The position numbers were made by a program, and so were the translations under genes. The notes under the pieces are model-generated. The model was not told the origin of the DNA. It saw nothing but the letters and a program-made list of their open reading frames with translations, and ran no database searches. Positions 52,820-62,606 of a stretch of DNA of 64,000 nucleotides are shown here, in pieces; position 1 is the stretch's first letter; each line of letters opens with the position of its first letter. The DNA is from Taibaiella sp. KBW10. GTDB lineage: Bacteria; Bacteroidota; Bacteroidia; Chitinophagales; Chitinophagaceae. Location: contig NZ_QAJI01000003.1 in assembly GCF_003852495.1 (NCBI RefSeq), forward strand, positions 594,687 to 658,686. Direction: 5' to 3'.

Positions 52820-54718
52820 TTATTTCTTTTTAAACTGATTTTCAAATATGCCAATTATCCGGACGGCTTCCTCCAAAGTCTGCTGCTTCTGCTGCTGACC
52901 GCCCACAGGGCTATACAAGGCCATTTCACATTCGGTAATTAAGGCCAGTGTTTGCTCAATCAGGTTTTCTTCAATCTGCTTAAATCGTAGTTTCTGTGCT
53001 ACATTCTCTTTACTCAACTCACTCAGGGAAATACCCAGTTTATCACTAAGGTATAACCAAACTGCTTTAGAGACTTCTTCATAAAATACCGTATGCTTGC
53101 TGTGTTGTATTGCATTTCGGGCAGTGGCCAAACGCTTCCAGGCTTCTTTATTGGCGGTCTTTTGTTTAAAGACATCGGCATGTTGCTCCTTGTAGCGCTT
53201 ACGATGCTGTCTCCATAACAGCAGCCCCAATACAAGTCCGGTAAGCAGGTATAGGCCCCAATAAAAGCCGCGCCGCCAAAGGGGTACAGAGCTTCCGTTA
53301 AAAGAGGGATTGGATGACATCAGTCCATGAATATCCTTCATCTGGTCGATGGCATCACCTTTCACTATTTTTGGTTTTGTGCCCTTGCTCACGGATACCT
53401 GAAAAGAATCGGTATGCAACACTTTATATTGATTGGTACTGATATCAAAATAGGAAAAGCGCATGGAAGGAATGGTATAGGTTCCGGCACTATCGGCGCT
53501 AATCTGGTAGATAAATTGTTTTGTGCCCAGCAGTTTGGGCATAATATCGACAATACTGTCTTTTACTTCCGGATCAATGACCGAAAGTCCGGTGGGTAAA
53601 GCCAGTTGCGGCGCACTGATTAATCCTATATTACCATTGCCTGCTACTGTAAGCACCAATTGAACGACATCGTCGGTAGAAAATTTCCGGTTGCTTAAAT
53701 TTGTTGCTATCGTAAATTCCCCCAGGCCTCCGGAGAAATCAGCCGGCTTATTGGGCGCGGGTAAAGGCTTTACGGTTATAGGAACAATAGGGCTCTCCAG
53801 TGAAACATCAACCCAGGTGGGCATATAACGGTTGGCTCCTATATATTCTGCCACTTCAACCTTGCCTTGTGCCTTGGCCTGATCAAGGGCTAAAGTGCCG
53901 GCCTCTTGCGGAAATAAAGCGGCTTTCTTCAGAACAAATACGTTGTAGCGTTTGCCATTGTAGTTTTCCTGAACGGGCGGACTATCGGGAGGCAGTTTAA
54001 TATCTTGCGTCCAAAATCCATTAAGCGCCGGGAATGCTGTAGGACTCATGGACATTTTTAAACGCGTATACAACTTGTATACTACATTTACCTGCTGGCC
54101 TACATAGGGATTCTTTTGATCTACTTCGGCACGTATGAATATATTTTCATCCAGATGCTCGGCCGTCAGGCCTTTTATATCGTCTATGGGTAAGGGTTGA
54201 GGCTCCTCCGGCTCTTCAAAAAGCTGTTGCAGCATCTGCTGTCTCCGGCGCATGGTTTCGGCCATTTGCTTATCAATATCATCTGTAAAGGCGTCATCTC
54301 TGTTGCCGCCCTGATTTTGTGCCGTTACCTTAATTTGGATCGGTTTGGTGCTCAATTGCTGACCACTTTGGGTACGGATACCCGCCGCTCCGATCACCAT
54401 TGTGCCTAATCTCCTGGGTTGTAGCACATAGCTGTAACTCACGGTCAATTGTTCCTCATTGCGTCCGTAAATACTGACAAAAGTGGTGCTGTTGGACTGG
54501 CGAGGCCCTTCGATGATCATAAAATCTTTGAGTAAGGGCTCCATGAAGTCCAGTGCTTCTGTAGGATTGGATATGGTAAAGGTGACCCGAAATTGTTCCC
54601 TTATTCCGACAGTACTGCCACTGACCTGGCTGGTGAAACTCATTTTCTGAGCAATGGCCATTACACTAAACAGGATCGATAAGGATAATAACAGTGTTAT
54701 TTTTCTATAAAAGGACAT
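52820..54718 (-). CDS. batD: BatD-family protein
   Basis: A 632-residue protein with a signal peptide (…MAIAQ), BatD-type repeat sandwich domains (GSTVGIREQFRVTFTISN, SGSTVGIREQF with a later KFSTDDVVQLVLTVAGNGNIGL and LDENIFIRAEVDQKNPYVGQQVNVVYKLYT), one transmembrane helix at about 484-503 and a cytoplasmic helical tail. BatD proteins are implicated in oxygen tolerance in Bacteroides, though the molecular role is unclear. A TACATTTG -7 box lies at 54754-54747. Confidence 0.9.
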   Translation of the reverse strand: MSFYRKITLLLSLSILFSVMAIAQKMSFTSQVSGSTVGIREQFRVTFTISNPTEALDFMEPLLKDFMIIEGPRQSNSTTFVSIYGRNEEQLTVSYSYVLQPRRLGTMVIGAAGIRTQSGQQLSTKPIQIKVTAQNQGGNRDDAFTDDIDKQMAETMRRRQQMLQQLFEEPEEPQPLPIDDIKGLTAEHLDENIFIRAEVDQKNPYVGQQVNVVYKLYTRLKMSMSPTAFPALNGFWTQDIKLPPDSPPVQENYNGKRYNVFVLKKAALFPQEAGTLALDQAKAQGKVEVAEYIGANRYMPTWVDVSLESPIVPITVKPLPAPNKPADFSGGLGEFTIATNLSNRKFSTDDVVQLVLTVAGNGNIGLISAPQLALPTGLSVIDPEVKDSIVDIMPKLLGTKQFIYQISADSAGTYTIPSMRFSYFDISTNQYKVLHTDSFQVSVSKGTKPKIVKGDAIDQMKDIHGLMSSNPSFNGSSVPLWRRGFYWGLYLLTGLVLGLLLWRQHRKRYKEQHADVFKQKTANKEAWKRLATARNAIQHSKHTVFYEEVSKAVWLYLSDKLGISLSELSKENVAQKLRFKQIEENLIEQTLALITECEMALYSPVGGQQQKQQTLEEAVRIIGIFENQFKKK

Positions 54719-54925
54719 TCTTAAGCAATCAATCTTTTTGGAATAGCAAATGTAAAATAATATGCACAGCTCAGGCGGTTAAATCGAGGTTAAAACACTT
54801 ATAAAACATCTTTTAAGTAAACCTGCAAATTTGTAAAATGTTCCTGAAAAAAGGAAGGTTGTTTGTATAAATATTTTTTTATGCTACATTCACGCCACAC
54901 ACGCTATTCATCTAACGGAATATTT

Positions 54926-56086
54926 ATGAAAATCGGGATAAAAGCAAGCTTAATTTGTGGGATCGTTTTATGTTCGCTGTCGAAGCGGGCCGATGCCCAA
55001 AGTATGGCCTTTTCCAGAAAAATTGTGGATACCCTCTGTTCCCCATATTTCTGGGGGCGCGGCTATACGCATTCAGGCATGCAAAAGGCTGCGGTCTACC
55101 TGGCTGATGTATTTAAACAACAGGGCTTAGTCCCTTTGAATGAGCAAGGCTATTTTCAGTATTTTTCCTATAGCACCAATACGTTCCCCGATAAGCTTTC
55201 TGTTACGCTCAATCATAAAAAACTGGTTCCGGGTAAAGATTTCCTGGTGATGGCCGAAAGCAGCGGCCTTAAAGGAACATTCTCCCTGAGCCCAAAAGAC
55301 AGTCTTAGTTTCGTTCACGCGAAAGATCCGCTGCTGATTGTAGAAAAGGTCAGGAAGCTGACCTGGAGCCCGTCGGAAAAAGTGCAGCCCTATACGCGGA
55401 TTCAGGTATTGGATACAAATGCCACACTGCTGCCAAAAAAAATAAGTATAAACATCCGGAACCATTGGATACCCGACTTCAAAGCGGCTAATGTGGCTGC
55501 AATGGTAAAAGGCACCTTGTATCCGGATAGCTTTTTGGTGATTACGGCTCATTACGATCATTTGGGTGGTATGGGTAAGGACGTGTATTTTCCGGGGGCT
55601 AATGATAATGCCAGCGGTGTCGCAATGATGCTTAATCTGGCGCAGTATTATGCCCGTCATCCACAAGCCTGTTCTATTGTCTTTATTGCCTTTGCCGGTG
55701 AGGAAATTGGCTTAAAGGGTTCTAAATATTTTACAGAGCAGCCTCTGATCCCGCTGGAGCGCATCAAATTCCTGCTCAATACGGATCTTGCCGGTACGGG
55801 TTCCGAGGGCATTACCGTGGTGAATGCAACGGAGTTTCCGCAGGCATTTGCCTTATTACAGGCTATTAATACAGAAAGTCATTTATTTTCTAAGGTTCAT
55901 TCCAGAGGAAAAGCGGCCAACAGCGACCATTATTTCTTTACCGAAAAAGGAGTTCCTGCATTCTTTATTTATACTCAGGGCGGAATTGCCGCCTATCACG
56001 ACATTTATGACCGTGCAGCCACCTTACCGCTGGATCATCAAGAACAATTATTTCAGCTTATTGTACGCTTTTTTAAAGCTTTGTAA
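54926..56086 (+). CDS. M28-family zinc peptidase, secreted
   Basis: A 386-residue exported peptidase. The start at 54926 gives a signal peptide (…KRADAQ); the frame extends 21 codons upstream without family support. The zinc-binding residues of M28 aminopeptidases are visible: His in TAHYDHLG, Asp in GANDNASGVAMM, Glu-Glu in AFAGEEIGLKGSKY, Asp in NTDLAGTG and His in YHDIYDRA near the end. It removes N-terminal residues from peptides outside the cytoplasm. Transcribed away from batD; terminated at 56104-56138. Confidence 0.92.
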   Translation: MKIGIKASLICGIVLCSLSKRADAQSMAFSRKIVDTLCSPYFWGRGYTHSGMQKAAVYLADVFKQQGLVPLNEQGYFQYFSYSTNTFPDKLSVTLNHKKLVPGKDFLVMAESSGLKGTFSLSPKDSLSFVHAKDPLLIVEKVRKLTWSPSEKVQPYTRIQVLDTNATLLPKKISINIRNHWIPDFKAANVAAMVKGTLYPDSFLVITAHYDHLGGMGKDVYFPGANDNASGVAMMLNLAQYYARHPQACSIVFIAFAGEEIGLKGSKYFTEQPLIPLERIKFLLNTDLAGTGSEGITVVNATEFPQAFALLQAINTESHLFSKVHSRGKAANSDHYFFTEKGVPAFFIYTQGGIAAYHDIYDRAATLPLDHQEQLFQLIVRFFKAL

Positions 56087-56103
56087 ACAATATGCATACT
56101 TCT

Positions 56104-56138
56104 AAAAAAGGCCATCCGTATTTAGGATGGCCTTTTTT
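56104..56138. terminator. Bidirectional terminator
   Basis: Perfect 14-bp stem (56104-56117 with 56125-56138), A-run and T-run at the ends, loop of 7. Between genes ending at 56086 (+) and 56161 (-). Confidence 0.88.
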
Positions 56139-56160
56139 AAGGAGGTAAACTAATAGATAA

Positions 56161-57981
56161 TTATCGTTTCGTAACCTGTTGTACTTTTAATATCCTGCCA
56201 CTTTTCGCTTCGATGACTTGTATAAAGTACAGCCCGCTGGCATAGCTGCCGAGCGACAAGCTGTTACCTTTTTCTATAGTTATGATACGACCTTTGGCAT
56301 CAATCAGGCGTAGCGTGATGGGTCTATCGGCTTGTACTTTTACTAAATCCTGTACCGGGTTAGGAAAGATATCGATACGCGCTGCGTTTTTTGTGTCCTC
56401 TATACTGGTTACCGATCCTACGTAATAAGCTGCGGAATCGGAACAGCCATTACCACCACCTACTTTTAAAGAATACCAGCCAGTACTGCTCACCGTCAGA
56501 CTAGGACCCGTAGCAGCGGCGATGATCTGCCCGCCTTTGTACCACTGATAACTGTTATACGTACCGAGGGTACTCAAAACCGGGGCATTATATTGTAATT
56601 GCAGGTTTGGTATATTATTGGTTCGCACTTTAAAGGTATCCGTTCTGGGCCCGCAAATGGTGTTGTAGCGCACCCAATAGGTTCCGCCATGGGTAACCGG
56701 CCTCGAGGTCCCGGTCGTGCCATTATCCCACATATAATTAGTGAATACGGGGTATGCATGAAGGTTAAATGCGGCAAAAGGTTCTGCGGCACAAAACAGC
56801 GTATCCAGTATAATCCTATTGGCCAGTGCGGGCTCCACCGAGCCGGCAGGCTTGGCCATCACCACTTCATTGGGTAAATTCAATTGCAGGCCTGTAGTAC
56901 CGGAGTTCGGAAAAAAGAGTGAAGGTACTCTCGATTCAAACTGGCATCCAAGACCGAAAACATTTGGCTTATTGATACAACCTAGGTAGCTGGTATCACT
57001 AGGTACACCCATAAAAGATCCGATCTCTGAAATGAAATATACTTTACCATTGACCCCCAATTTCACCTGAGTTATTGATTGCGCTTTACCCAATACAGTC
57101 CGGACGCGATCAATAAGATCATATTGAATAAAATTGCCCGAATCGGACATATCTGCATAATAAATTTTGTTGCCATCGGGAGAGAAGGCTACTCCGTAGC
57201 TCCTGGCATTACTATCCAGCACTTCAGATTGGTATATAATACCAGAGGTATGATCAAATTTAAATAACTCTAACGAAGAAGGATCGTTTGTGCTGCAGGT
57301 CACGATTTTGGTACCATCGGAGGAGGCCGCCATTTGTCCCTGATAATATGCAATTGAAGGTAAATAACCCGCGGTACTGATTACCGGAATGGTATCCAGC
57401 CCTGTCGTTTTCACCTGAAAAGAATAAAATTCAGGCTTTCTATCTGCACGGATCACGACCCATACATTATTATTACATCCCCTTATGGCCACCATTTTTT
57501 CGCCGAGCGTGTCATGACAAATAATGCCTTTTAAAGGATAAGTGGTCACCACGTCTCCCAAACCATTATTCAGGCTCATGTCTACCACATTCACATACAG
57601 GTACCTTTTCAAAGTGAATACATAATAGCGGTTTACATTGCCCGGATCGGGTACGATCAAAGCGCCTTGCGTCGTGGTATAATTACCAATACCGGTATTA
57701 TTTATATTCAAGCCATTGGGCATGATGTTGTGGAAGCGATTCCAAATGTTGGAACCATCGGTATAGAACCGTAAACTTCCGAAACTATCGCTTACCGCAG
57801 CAGTACATTCGGTTTCGGTTATCTGGGAACTCATAGGTACTGGTTGGGTACCATTAAAATCAAGGCCGGCATGTTTGCTCATTACCCACACCTTATTTTG
57901 GGGCAAGTTATATTGCGCATAGAGCATAACCGGAAGGCTTACTAGAAGCAACAATATCAGCTTGGGTATAATTTTTCTCAT
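56161..57981 (-). CDS. T9SS-secreted protein with beta-propeller
   Basis: A 606-residue exported protein with a signal peptide (…VMLYAQ). Residues about 35-390 look like a seven-bladed propeller (NRYYVFTLKRYLYVNVV, GEKMVAIRGCNNNVWVVIR, SYGVAFSPDGNKIYYADMSDSG, GVNGKVYFISEIG). Ig-like segments follow (YMWDNGTTGTSRPVTHGGTYWVRYN, NSYQWYKGGQIIAAATGPSLTVSSTGWYSLKV, in part) and a T9SS type A sorting domain ends it (RIDIFPNPVQDLVKVQA, LRLIDAKGRIITIE, ASGLYFIQVIEA). The ligand is unknown. Confidence 0.82.
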   Translation of the reverse strand: MRKIIPKLILLLLVSLPVMLYAQYNLPQNKVWVMSKHAGLDFNGTQPVPMSSQITETECTAAVSDSFGSLRFYTDGSNIWNRFHNIMPNGLNINNTGIGNYTTTQGALIVPDPGNVNRYYVFTLKRYLYVNVVDMSLNNGLGDVVTTYPLKGIICHDTLGEKMVAIRGCNNNVWVVIRADRKPEFYSFQVKTTGLDTIPVISTAGYLPSIAYYQGQMAASSDGTKIVTCSTNDPSSLELFKFDHTSGIIYQSEVLDSNARSYGVAFSPDGNKIYYADMSDSGNFIQYDLIDRVRTVLGKAQSITQVKLGVNGKVYFISEIGSFMGVPSDTSYLGCINKPNVFGLGCQFESRVPSLFFPNSGTTGLQLNLPNEVVMAKPAGSVEPALANRIILDTLFCAAEPFAAFNLHAYPVFTNYMWDNGTTGTSRPVTHGGTYWVRYNTICGPRTDTFKVRTNNIPNLQLQYNAPVLSTLGTYNSYQWYKGGQIIAAATGPSLTVSSTGWYSLKVGGGNGCSDSAAYYVGSVTSIEDTKNAARIDIFPNPVQDLVKVQADRPITLRLIDAKGRIITIEKGNSLSLGSYASGLYFIQVIEAKSGRILKVQQVTKR

Positions 57982-58028
57982 ATTAAAAGACTATATAATT
58001 GTATACATTTCAAGTAAAAAATGTATTT

Positions 58029-58059
58029 CAAATTTAATTATAAATATCGTGCAATCCAA
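58029..58059 (-). promoter_or_regulatory. Promoter of the propeller T9SS gene
   Basis: Minus strand TTG (58059-58057), a 20-nt spacer and TAAATTTG (58036-58029); 47 nt before the ATG at 57981. Confidence 0.6.
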
Positions 58060-58154
58060 TATTTTGTTTTGTCCTGATCAGAACGTGTACCCATACCACG
58101 GCATGTGGTGCAAGCAGCGGTACCGCTTATCTGCAACCATATTACAAAAAAAAG

Positions 58155-58174
58155 CCCGGTCCATATGGACCGGG
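58155..58174 (-). terminator. Terminator of the outer membrane protein gene
   Basis: A 20-bp perfect palindrome (CCCGGTCCATATGGACCGGG) followed on the minus strand by a long T run, 34 nt past the stop at 58209. Confidence 0.85.
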
Positions 58175-58208
58175 ACGCAAAGGTTTTTTTAATCTTTATT
58201 TTATGTGC

Positions 58209-58847
58209 TTACCACTTAGGTGCAAAGTTCCCGAAACGGTAGGTTACCCCAAGTTTAAACATTGCAGGCAACTTTACTTCAATAGCATAGCCGTTTGATT
58301 CATTGGCCGGTAAGTCTGCTTTTAATTCCACGCCTAAATTTCCGGGGCCCGCTGCAAATTCATATCCCAGCATAACGCCTAAGAACGGATGCTTAATGGT
58401 CCCTTCTTCGGCTTTAAAATTAGATTTATATACACCCGTATTGTAGTCGCCTACCGTTTGATTGTATTTAAACATTTTATAAGAAAATCCTAGTCCTATA
58501 TAAAAGCCATTGAAGGCATTTTCTCTTTCTTTACCAAAGAAACGCTTGATATTAAATTCCGGGCTAAAGGTGAAATACTTTAAGGTGGTAGTGGTTCCTT
58601 CTTCGGCCATTGAGTTATCATCTTTATAAAACAGTGGCGTAGGGGTTCTTTCTACAGAAGGCATTAATACATCGGCATTAATACCAATCCGGATAGTTCT
58701 TAAAAATCCGAATTCCAATCCAAGTCCCAGGTAAGGTTTTTTGTAGTACGCACCATGTGCATATCCTGCATTAAGTCCGGCCATAAACTGGGCGTAGGCG
58801 CCGCTCGTCAGTACGATGCACAAGAGCACGAGTAATCCTTTTTTCAT
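58209..58847 (-). CDS. Outer membrane beta-barrel protein
   Basis: A 212-residue protein with a signal peptide (…GAYAQF). Strands such as FMAGLNAGYAHG, LGLGLEFGFLRTIRIGINADVLM, FYIGLGFSYKMFKYNQT, FLGVMLGYEFAAG and the C-terminal LPAMFKLGVTYRF with a final aromatic/basic end are those of an OmpA/OmpW-type eight-stranded barrel. No named family. Monocistronic, just upstream of the smc terminator region. Confidence 0.75.
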   Translation of the reverse strand: MKKGLLVLLCIVLTSGAYAQFMAGLNAGYAHGAYYKKPYLGLGLEFGFLRTIRIGINADVLMPSVERTPTPLFYKDDNSMAEEGTTTTLKYFTFSPEFNIKRFFGKERENAFNGFYIGLGFSYKMFKYNQTVGDYNTGVYKSNFKAEEGTIKHPFLGVMLGYEFAAGPGNLGVELKADLPANESNGYAIEVKLPAMFKLGVTYRFGNFAPKW

Positions 58848-58919
58848 TGCTTTTTCAAATTTGCCGCTAAAAATATAATTTTATGTTAAGAAAAGCAAGA
58901 ATTTGACAGAAGAATAAAA

Positions 58920-58950
58920 AAAGCAGCCGCTCTAAATGAGCGGCTGCTTT
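58920..58950 (-). terminator. Terminator of smc
   Basis: Perfect 13-bp stem (58920-58932 with 58938-58950), loop of 5; on the minus strand it is followed by T runs. 20 nt past the smc stop. Confidence 0.8.
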
Positions 58951-58970
58951 GCCTAAGAAGGAATATATCG

Positions 58971-61900
58971 TTAATTTAAACTTCTGAAATCGACAGGAAC
59001 CAGTTTACTCACCCCTGCTTCCTGCATAGTAACCCCATAGATCACATCTACGGCAGACATGGTCTGCTTATTGTGGGTTACAATGATAAACTGTGAGTTA
59101 TCGCTGAACTTACGGATCATCTGTGTAAACTTGCCCACGTTGGCATCATCTAAAGGTGCATCGACCTCATCGAGGATACAGAAGGGCGCCGGTTTGATCA
59201 GGTAGATTGCAAATAAGAAGGCCGTTGAGGTTAAGGTCTTCTCTCCTCCGGAAAGCTGCGTCAGCGTACTGGGTCGCTTTCCTTTAGGTTGTGCGTAAAT
59301 CTCAATCCCGCTGTCGGCCAGGTTGTTTTCATCGGTCAGCCTCAGATCGGCATTATCCTCTTCAGTAAACAGGGCTTTGAATACGTGTACAAAGTTTTCC
59401 CGTACTTTATCGAATGTTTCTTTAAAACGTGCGTTGGCCGTGTTTTCCACCTCTTCAATTGTTGCCAGCAAGGTGTTTCTGGCTTCTTCCAGATCTCCTT
59501 TTTGGTCCATGATAAAATCATGGCGTACTTTCATTTCCTGGTAAGCCTCGATCGCCGTAGGATTTATTTCCCCGATGTTATCCAGGCGTTTTTTGAGTTT
59601 CTCTGCTTCGGCATTCAATTCCTCTACCGTCAATTCATTGGCACGGGCCTGCTCCAGCACTTCATCCAGGTCTACTTTAAATTCTACATGCAATCGCTCT
59701 TTCATTCCGGCGAGTTGCAGTTTCATTTCGTTTAATTTCTCTTTGATAGAAGACAAAAGCGTATCGGCATTATCCCGTTCTCTGCGTTGGCGGCTGATGC
59801 GGCTTTCATGTTCACTAATGCTGTTGCGTAAAGCATAATACAAACGGTCTTTCTCACTCAATGATTTCTCATCGGTCTCTTTTTGTTTTAAGAGATCATA
59901 CAGTTCATTGTCTCCAAAGTGCAGCTTACCGCTGGTATCGCTGATCTGTTGCGCGGTTTCTTTTAACTGGCCTCTATTATTGGTTACCTGTACCTCCAGG
60001 TCTTTTACCTGATTACTTTTAAAGTTATATTCCTGCCTCAGGTTTTCGATCTTGCTTTGCTGACGGGTATATTGCAGGTTTTGATTATTGTATTGTTGGG
60101 AAGCCATATTAAAGTCCGCTTCTACCATTTGAAAGTCGGTTTCCGCAACCTTAATCTGATCTAAGAGTTTTTGCAAGTGTTCGTTGATCTCATCTAATTC
60201 TTCTTGTTTATCACTTACATTTCCACGGGTATCGGCCAGCTGCTCTTCGATATCCTGAATACGGCTAATGCTGTTCTGATCCAGTTGTTCCAAATGTTCT
60301 GCCTTATTATTCAGGCTATAAACCTGGTTTTGCAGTTGGTTGATCGCAACTTTAGACTGATCAATTGCTTTATCGTTCAGGGTTTCATTGTATCCCGATA
60401 TTTCCAGTTTCTTCTGATCAATCGCCGCTTTCAGGGATTCTGTACTTTGCCTCAGCGTTTCAATCTCGTTTTCTAAGCGCTCCAGGTTTTTGGCACGGCC
60501 TATTTTATTACCTTCAAACTTTCCTACAGAACCACCCGATAAGGTATAGGTACCCTTGAGTATGTTTCCTTTTTTATTGATCAGCACAATGCCTTGCGGC
60601 ACCTCTATTGTAGCAATATCTACCGTTTCTTCTGCGACATATACATTACTTAATAAATGCGCTGCCAGTGCCTGGTAGGGTTTATCTACAGTCACTACCT
60701 CTAATGCTTTTACCAATCCTTCAGCAGCAAAGTCCAGCGGTTTTTCCACCACTTTTAATGCATCCAGGATAAAGAAGCTCGCCTTCCCTTTTTGGTGTTC
60801 GTCCAATAAGGAGATGGCTTTCTGAGCCTCGGCGACATCGGTCACGACGTAATAGTTCAAATAGCTGTCTAATACATTTTCCAATGCTAAGCGATAGGGT
60901 TCATTCACCAGAAACACATCTGATAAGATCGGTGCTTTGCTGCCCCAGGCTTTGTTTTTGTTCAGAAATTTAATGCTTTCGGGATATCCTTCCAGGCTAT
61001 TCACTAAAGATTGCAAAAGATCGTGTTCATTTCTTTTGGCATCCAGTTTCCTGTTTTCCGCTACGGATTGTACCCGCAATTGTTCCAGGGCTTCCTGGTT
61101 ATGCAGGATACGTTCTTTGACTTCTTCCTGTTTGGCAATCAACTCTTGCAAAGCCCCCTGCTGATCGATCAATTGTTCTTCCAGTTGTTTCTTTTCCGTC
61201 TGAATCGCCTGCAATTGGGTATGACGCTGTGTCTTATCGTCCATCAACTGTTGCAGGCTGCGCTGCAGGTTCACCACAGAGGTATCGGCAACGGCTACAA
61301 TCTTTTCCGCATCAAATTGTCTGCGTTGGTTTTGCTGAAAGGTATGCCGGTGGGCTTCTAATACTTTTTTCTTTTCGTCAAATGCATCGCGCTTATCATC
61401 TAATGAATCCCGGAGGGTTTCCAGCTGGTCTTTAAGATCCTCCAAGCCATCCTGTTCTTCCTGCAGATGGTTTTCGGTAAATTGTATGCTTTCTCTGAGT
61501 TGAGCCACCTGTGCATCTGCTCCGGATAAAAATTCGTTTAAGCTTTTTTCGCGGTCTTGCAGATGGTCTAAGCGCTGTGCTGCGAGTTTTTTATCGCCTT
61601 CTAACTGGCGTATCCCTGCAAGCAGGTCATTAAAACGTTTTTGCAGCCCATGCAATTCATGTTCCTGTTGGGTCAGTTTTACCTTATTGGCTTCGATCTC
61701 CGCCTCATCTCCTGCAAGCGATGCATCGATCTGTAGTTTACGGTCGCTTTCCTTTTCCAACTGATCATTTAAGGACTGGTATTGGCCGTTAAATGCTTCC
61801 AGAGAGGCTTTAGCCAACTCCACACTTACCTCTTTATATTCATTCTTAATCTGGTAATAACGTTCTGCTTTTTTCGCCTGGTTTTCCAGCGTACGCAGGT

Positions 61901-62501
61901 TATTGGTAATCTCAAACAGTAAATCTTCAATCCGGTCTACATCTAATTGTGTGGCTTCCAGCTTGGATTTTGCTTCTTTTTTTCTGGTTTTGTAGATAGA
62001 AATACCGGCGGCCTGCTCCAGCATTCTGCGGCGGCTGCCTTCTTTATCTTTTATGATATCGTCTACCATACCCAATTCGATAATGGCGTAGGAGTCATTG
62101 CTCACACCAGTGTCCAGGAAAAGGTTATGGATATCCTTGAGGCGGCAGGCAACATCATTCAGGCGGTATTCGCTCTCGCCGCTGCGGTAAAACTTACGGG
62201 TTATCGTAACGGTGGTAAACTCGGTGGGTAAAAGATTACGGGTATTCTCAAACGTTAAGGAAACCTCGGCCATACCGCTGGTTGCACGGCTACGCGAACC
62301 ATTAAAGATCAGGTCTTCCAGGTTATCGGAACGGAGGGCTTTAATCTTATGCTCTCCAATCACCCAGCGAATGGCATCAATAATATTGGATTTCCCGCAA
62401 CCATTAGGCCCTACAATGCCGGTAATGGGATTGTCCAATATAATCTGGGTTTTATCAGCAAATGATTTAAACCCTTTTATTTCCAGTGATTTTAACTTCA
62501 C
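58971..62501 (-). CDS. smc: Chromosome partition protein SMC
   Basis: A 1176-residue SMC ATPase, which with ScpA and ScpB compacts and segregates the chromosome. Walker A GPNGCGKSN is at 31-39, the hinge at about 510-670, and the signature LSGGEKTLTS and Walker B FCILDEVDAPLDDANV lie near the C terminus. Two long coiled coils (about 170-500 and 680-1010) link them. The start is GTG at 62501: the family begins M(K/R)LKSLEIKGFKSF exactly here and there is no in-frame ATG before it. The gene is monocistronic, with a promoter just upstream and its own terminator. scpA/scpB are not in the window. Confidence 0.98.
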   Translation of the reverse strand: MKLKSLEIKGFKSFADKTQIILDNPITGIVGPNGCGKSNIIDAIRWVIGEHKIKALRSDNLEDLIFNGSRSRATSGMAEVSLTFENTRNLLPTEFTTVTITRKFYRSGESEYRLNDVACRLKDIHNLFLDTGVSNDSYAIIELGMVDDIIKDKEGSRRRMLEQAAGISIYKTRKKEAKSKLEATQLDVDRIEDLLFEITNNLRTLENQAKKAERYYQIKNEYKEVSVELAKASLEAFNGQYQSLNDQLEKESDRKLQIDASLAGDEAEIEANKVKLTQQEHELHGLQKRFNDLLAGIRQLEGDKKLAAQRLDHLQDREKSLNEFLSGADAQVAQLRESIQFTENHLQEEQDGLEDLKDQLETLRDSLDDKRDAFDEKKKVLEAHRHTFQQNQRRQFDAEKIVAVADTSVVNLQRSLQQLMDDKTQRHTQLQAIQTEKKQLEEQLIDQQGALQELIAKQEEVKERILHNQEALEQLRVQSVAENRKLDAKRNEHDLLQSLVNSLEGYPESIKFLNKNKAWGSKAPILSDVFLVNEPYRLALENVLDSYLNYYVVTDVAEAQKAISLLDEHQKGKASFFILDALKVVEKPLDFAAEGLVKALEVVTVDKPYQALAAHLLSNVYVAEETVDIATIEVPQGIVLINKKGNILKGTYTLSGGSVGKFEGNKIGRAKNLERLENEIETLRQSTESLKAAIDQKKLEISGYNETLNDKAIDQSKVAINQLQNQVYSLNNKAEHLEQLDQNSISRIQDIEEQLADTRGNVSDKQEELDEINEHLQKLLDQIKVAETDFQMVEADFNMASQQYNNQNLQYTRQQSKIENLRQEYNFKSNQVKDLEVQVTNNRGQLKETAQQISDTSGKLHFGDNELYDLLKQKETDEKSLSEKDRLYYALRNSISEHESRISRQRRERDNADTLLSSIKEKLNEMKLQLAGMKERLHVEFKVDLDEVLEQARANELTVEELNAEAEKLKKRLDNIGEINPTAIEAYQEMKVRHDFIMDQKGDLEEARNTLLATIEEVENTANARFKETFDKVRENFVHVFKALFTEEDNADLRLTDENNLADSGIEIYAQPKGKRPSTLTQLSGGEKTLTSTAFLFAIYLIKPAPFCILDEVDAPLDDANVGKFTQMIRKFSDNSQFIIVTHNKQTMSAVDVIYGVTMQEAGVSKLVPVDFRSLN

Positions 62502-62531
62502 GAATATGAATTATTTATATAAAATGAATCG

Positions 62532-62562
62532 CAAATTTACAAAAATGAATCAGAACCATCAA
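62532..62562 (-). promoter_or_regulatory. Promoter of smc
   Basis: Minus strand TTG (62562-62560), 20-nt spacer and TAAATTTG (62539-62532); 30 nt before the GTG start. Confidence 0.6.
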
Positions 62563-62606
62563 TTCTGGGCTAAGCCGGTGTGTATACTGCTTTATGCCCC
62601 TCTGTA

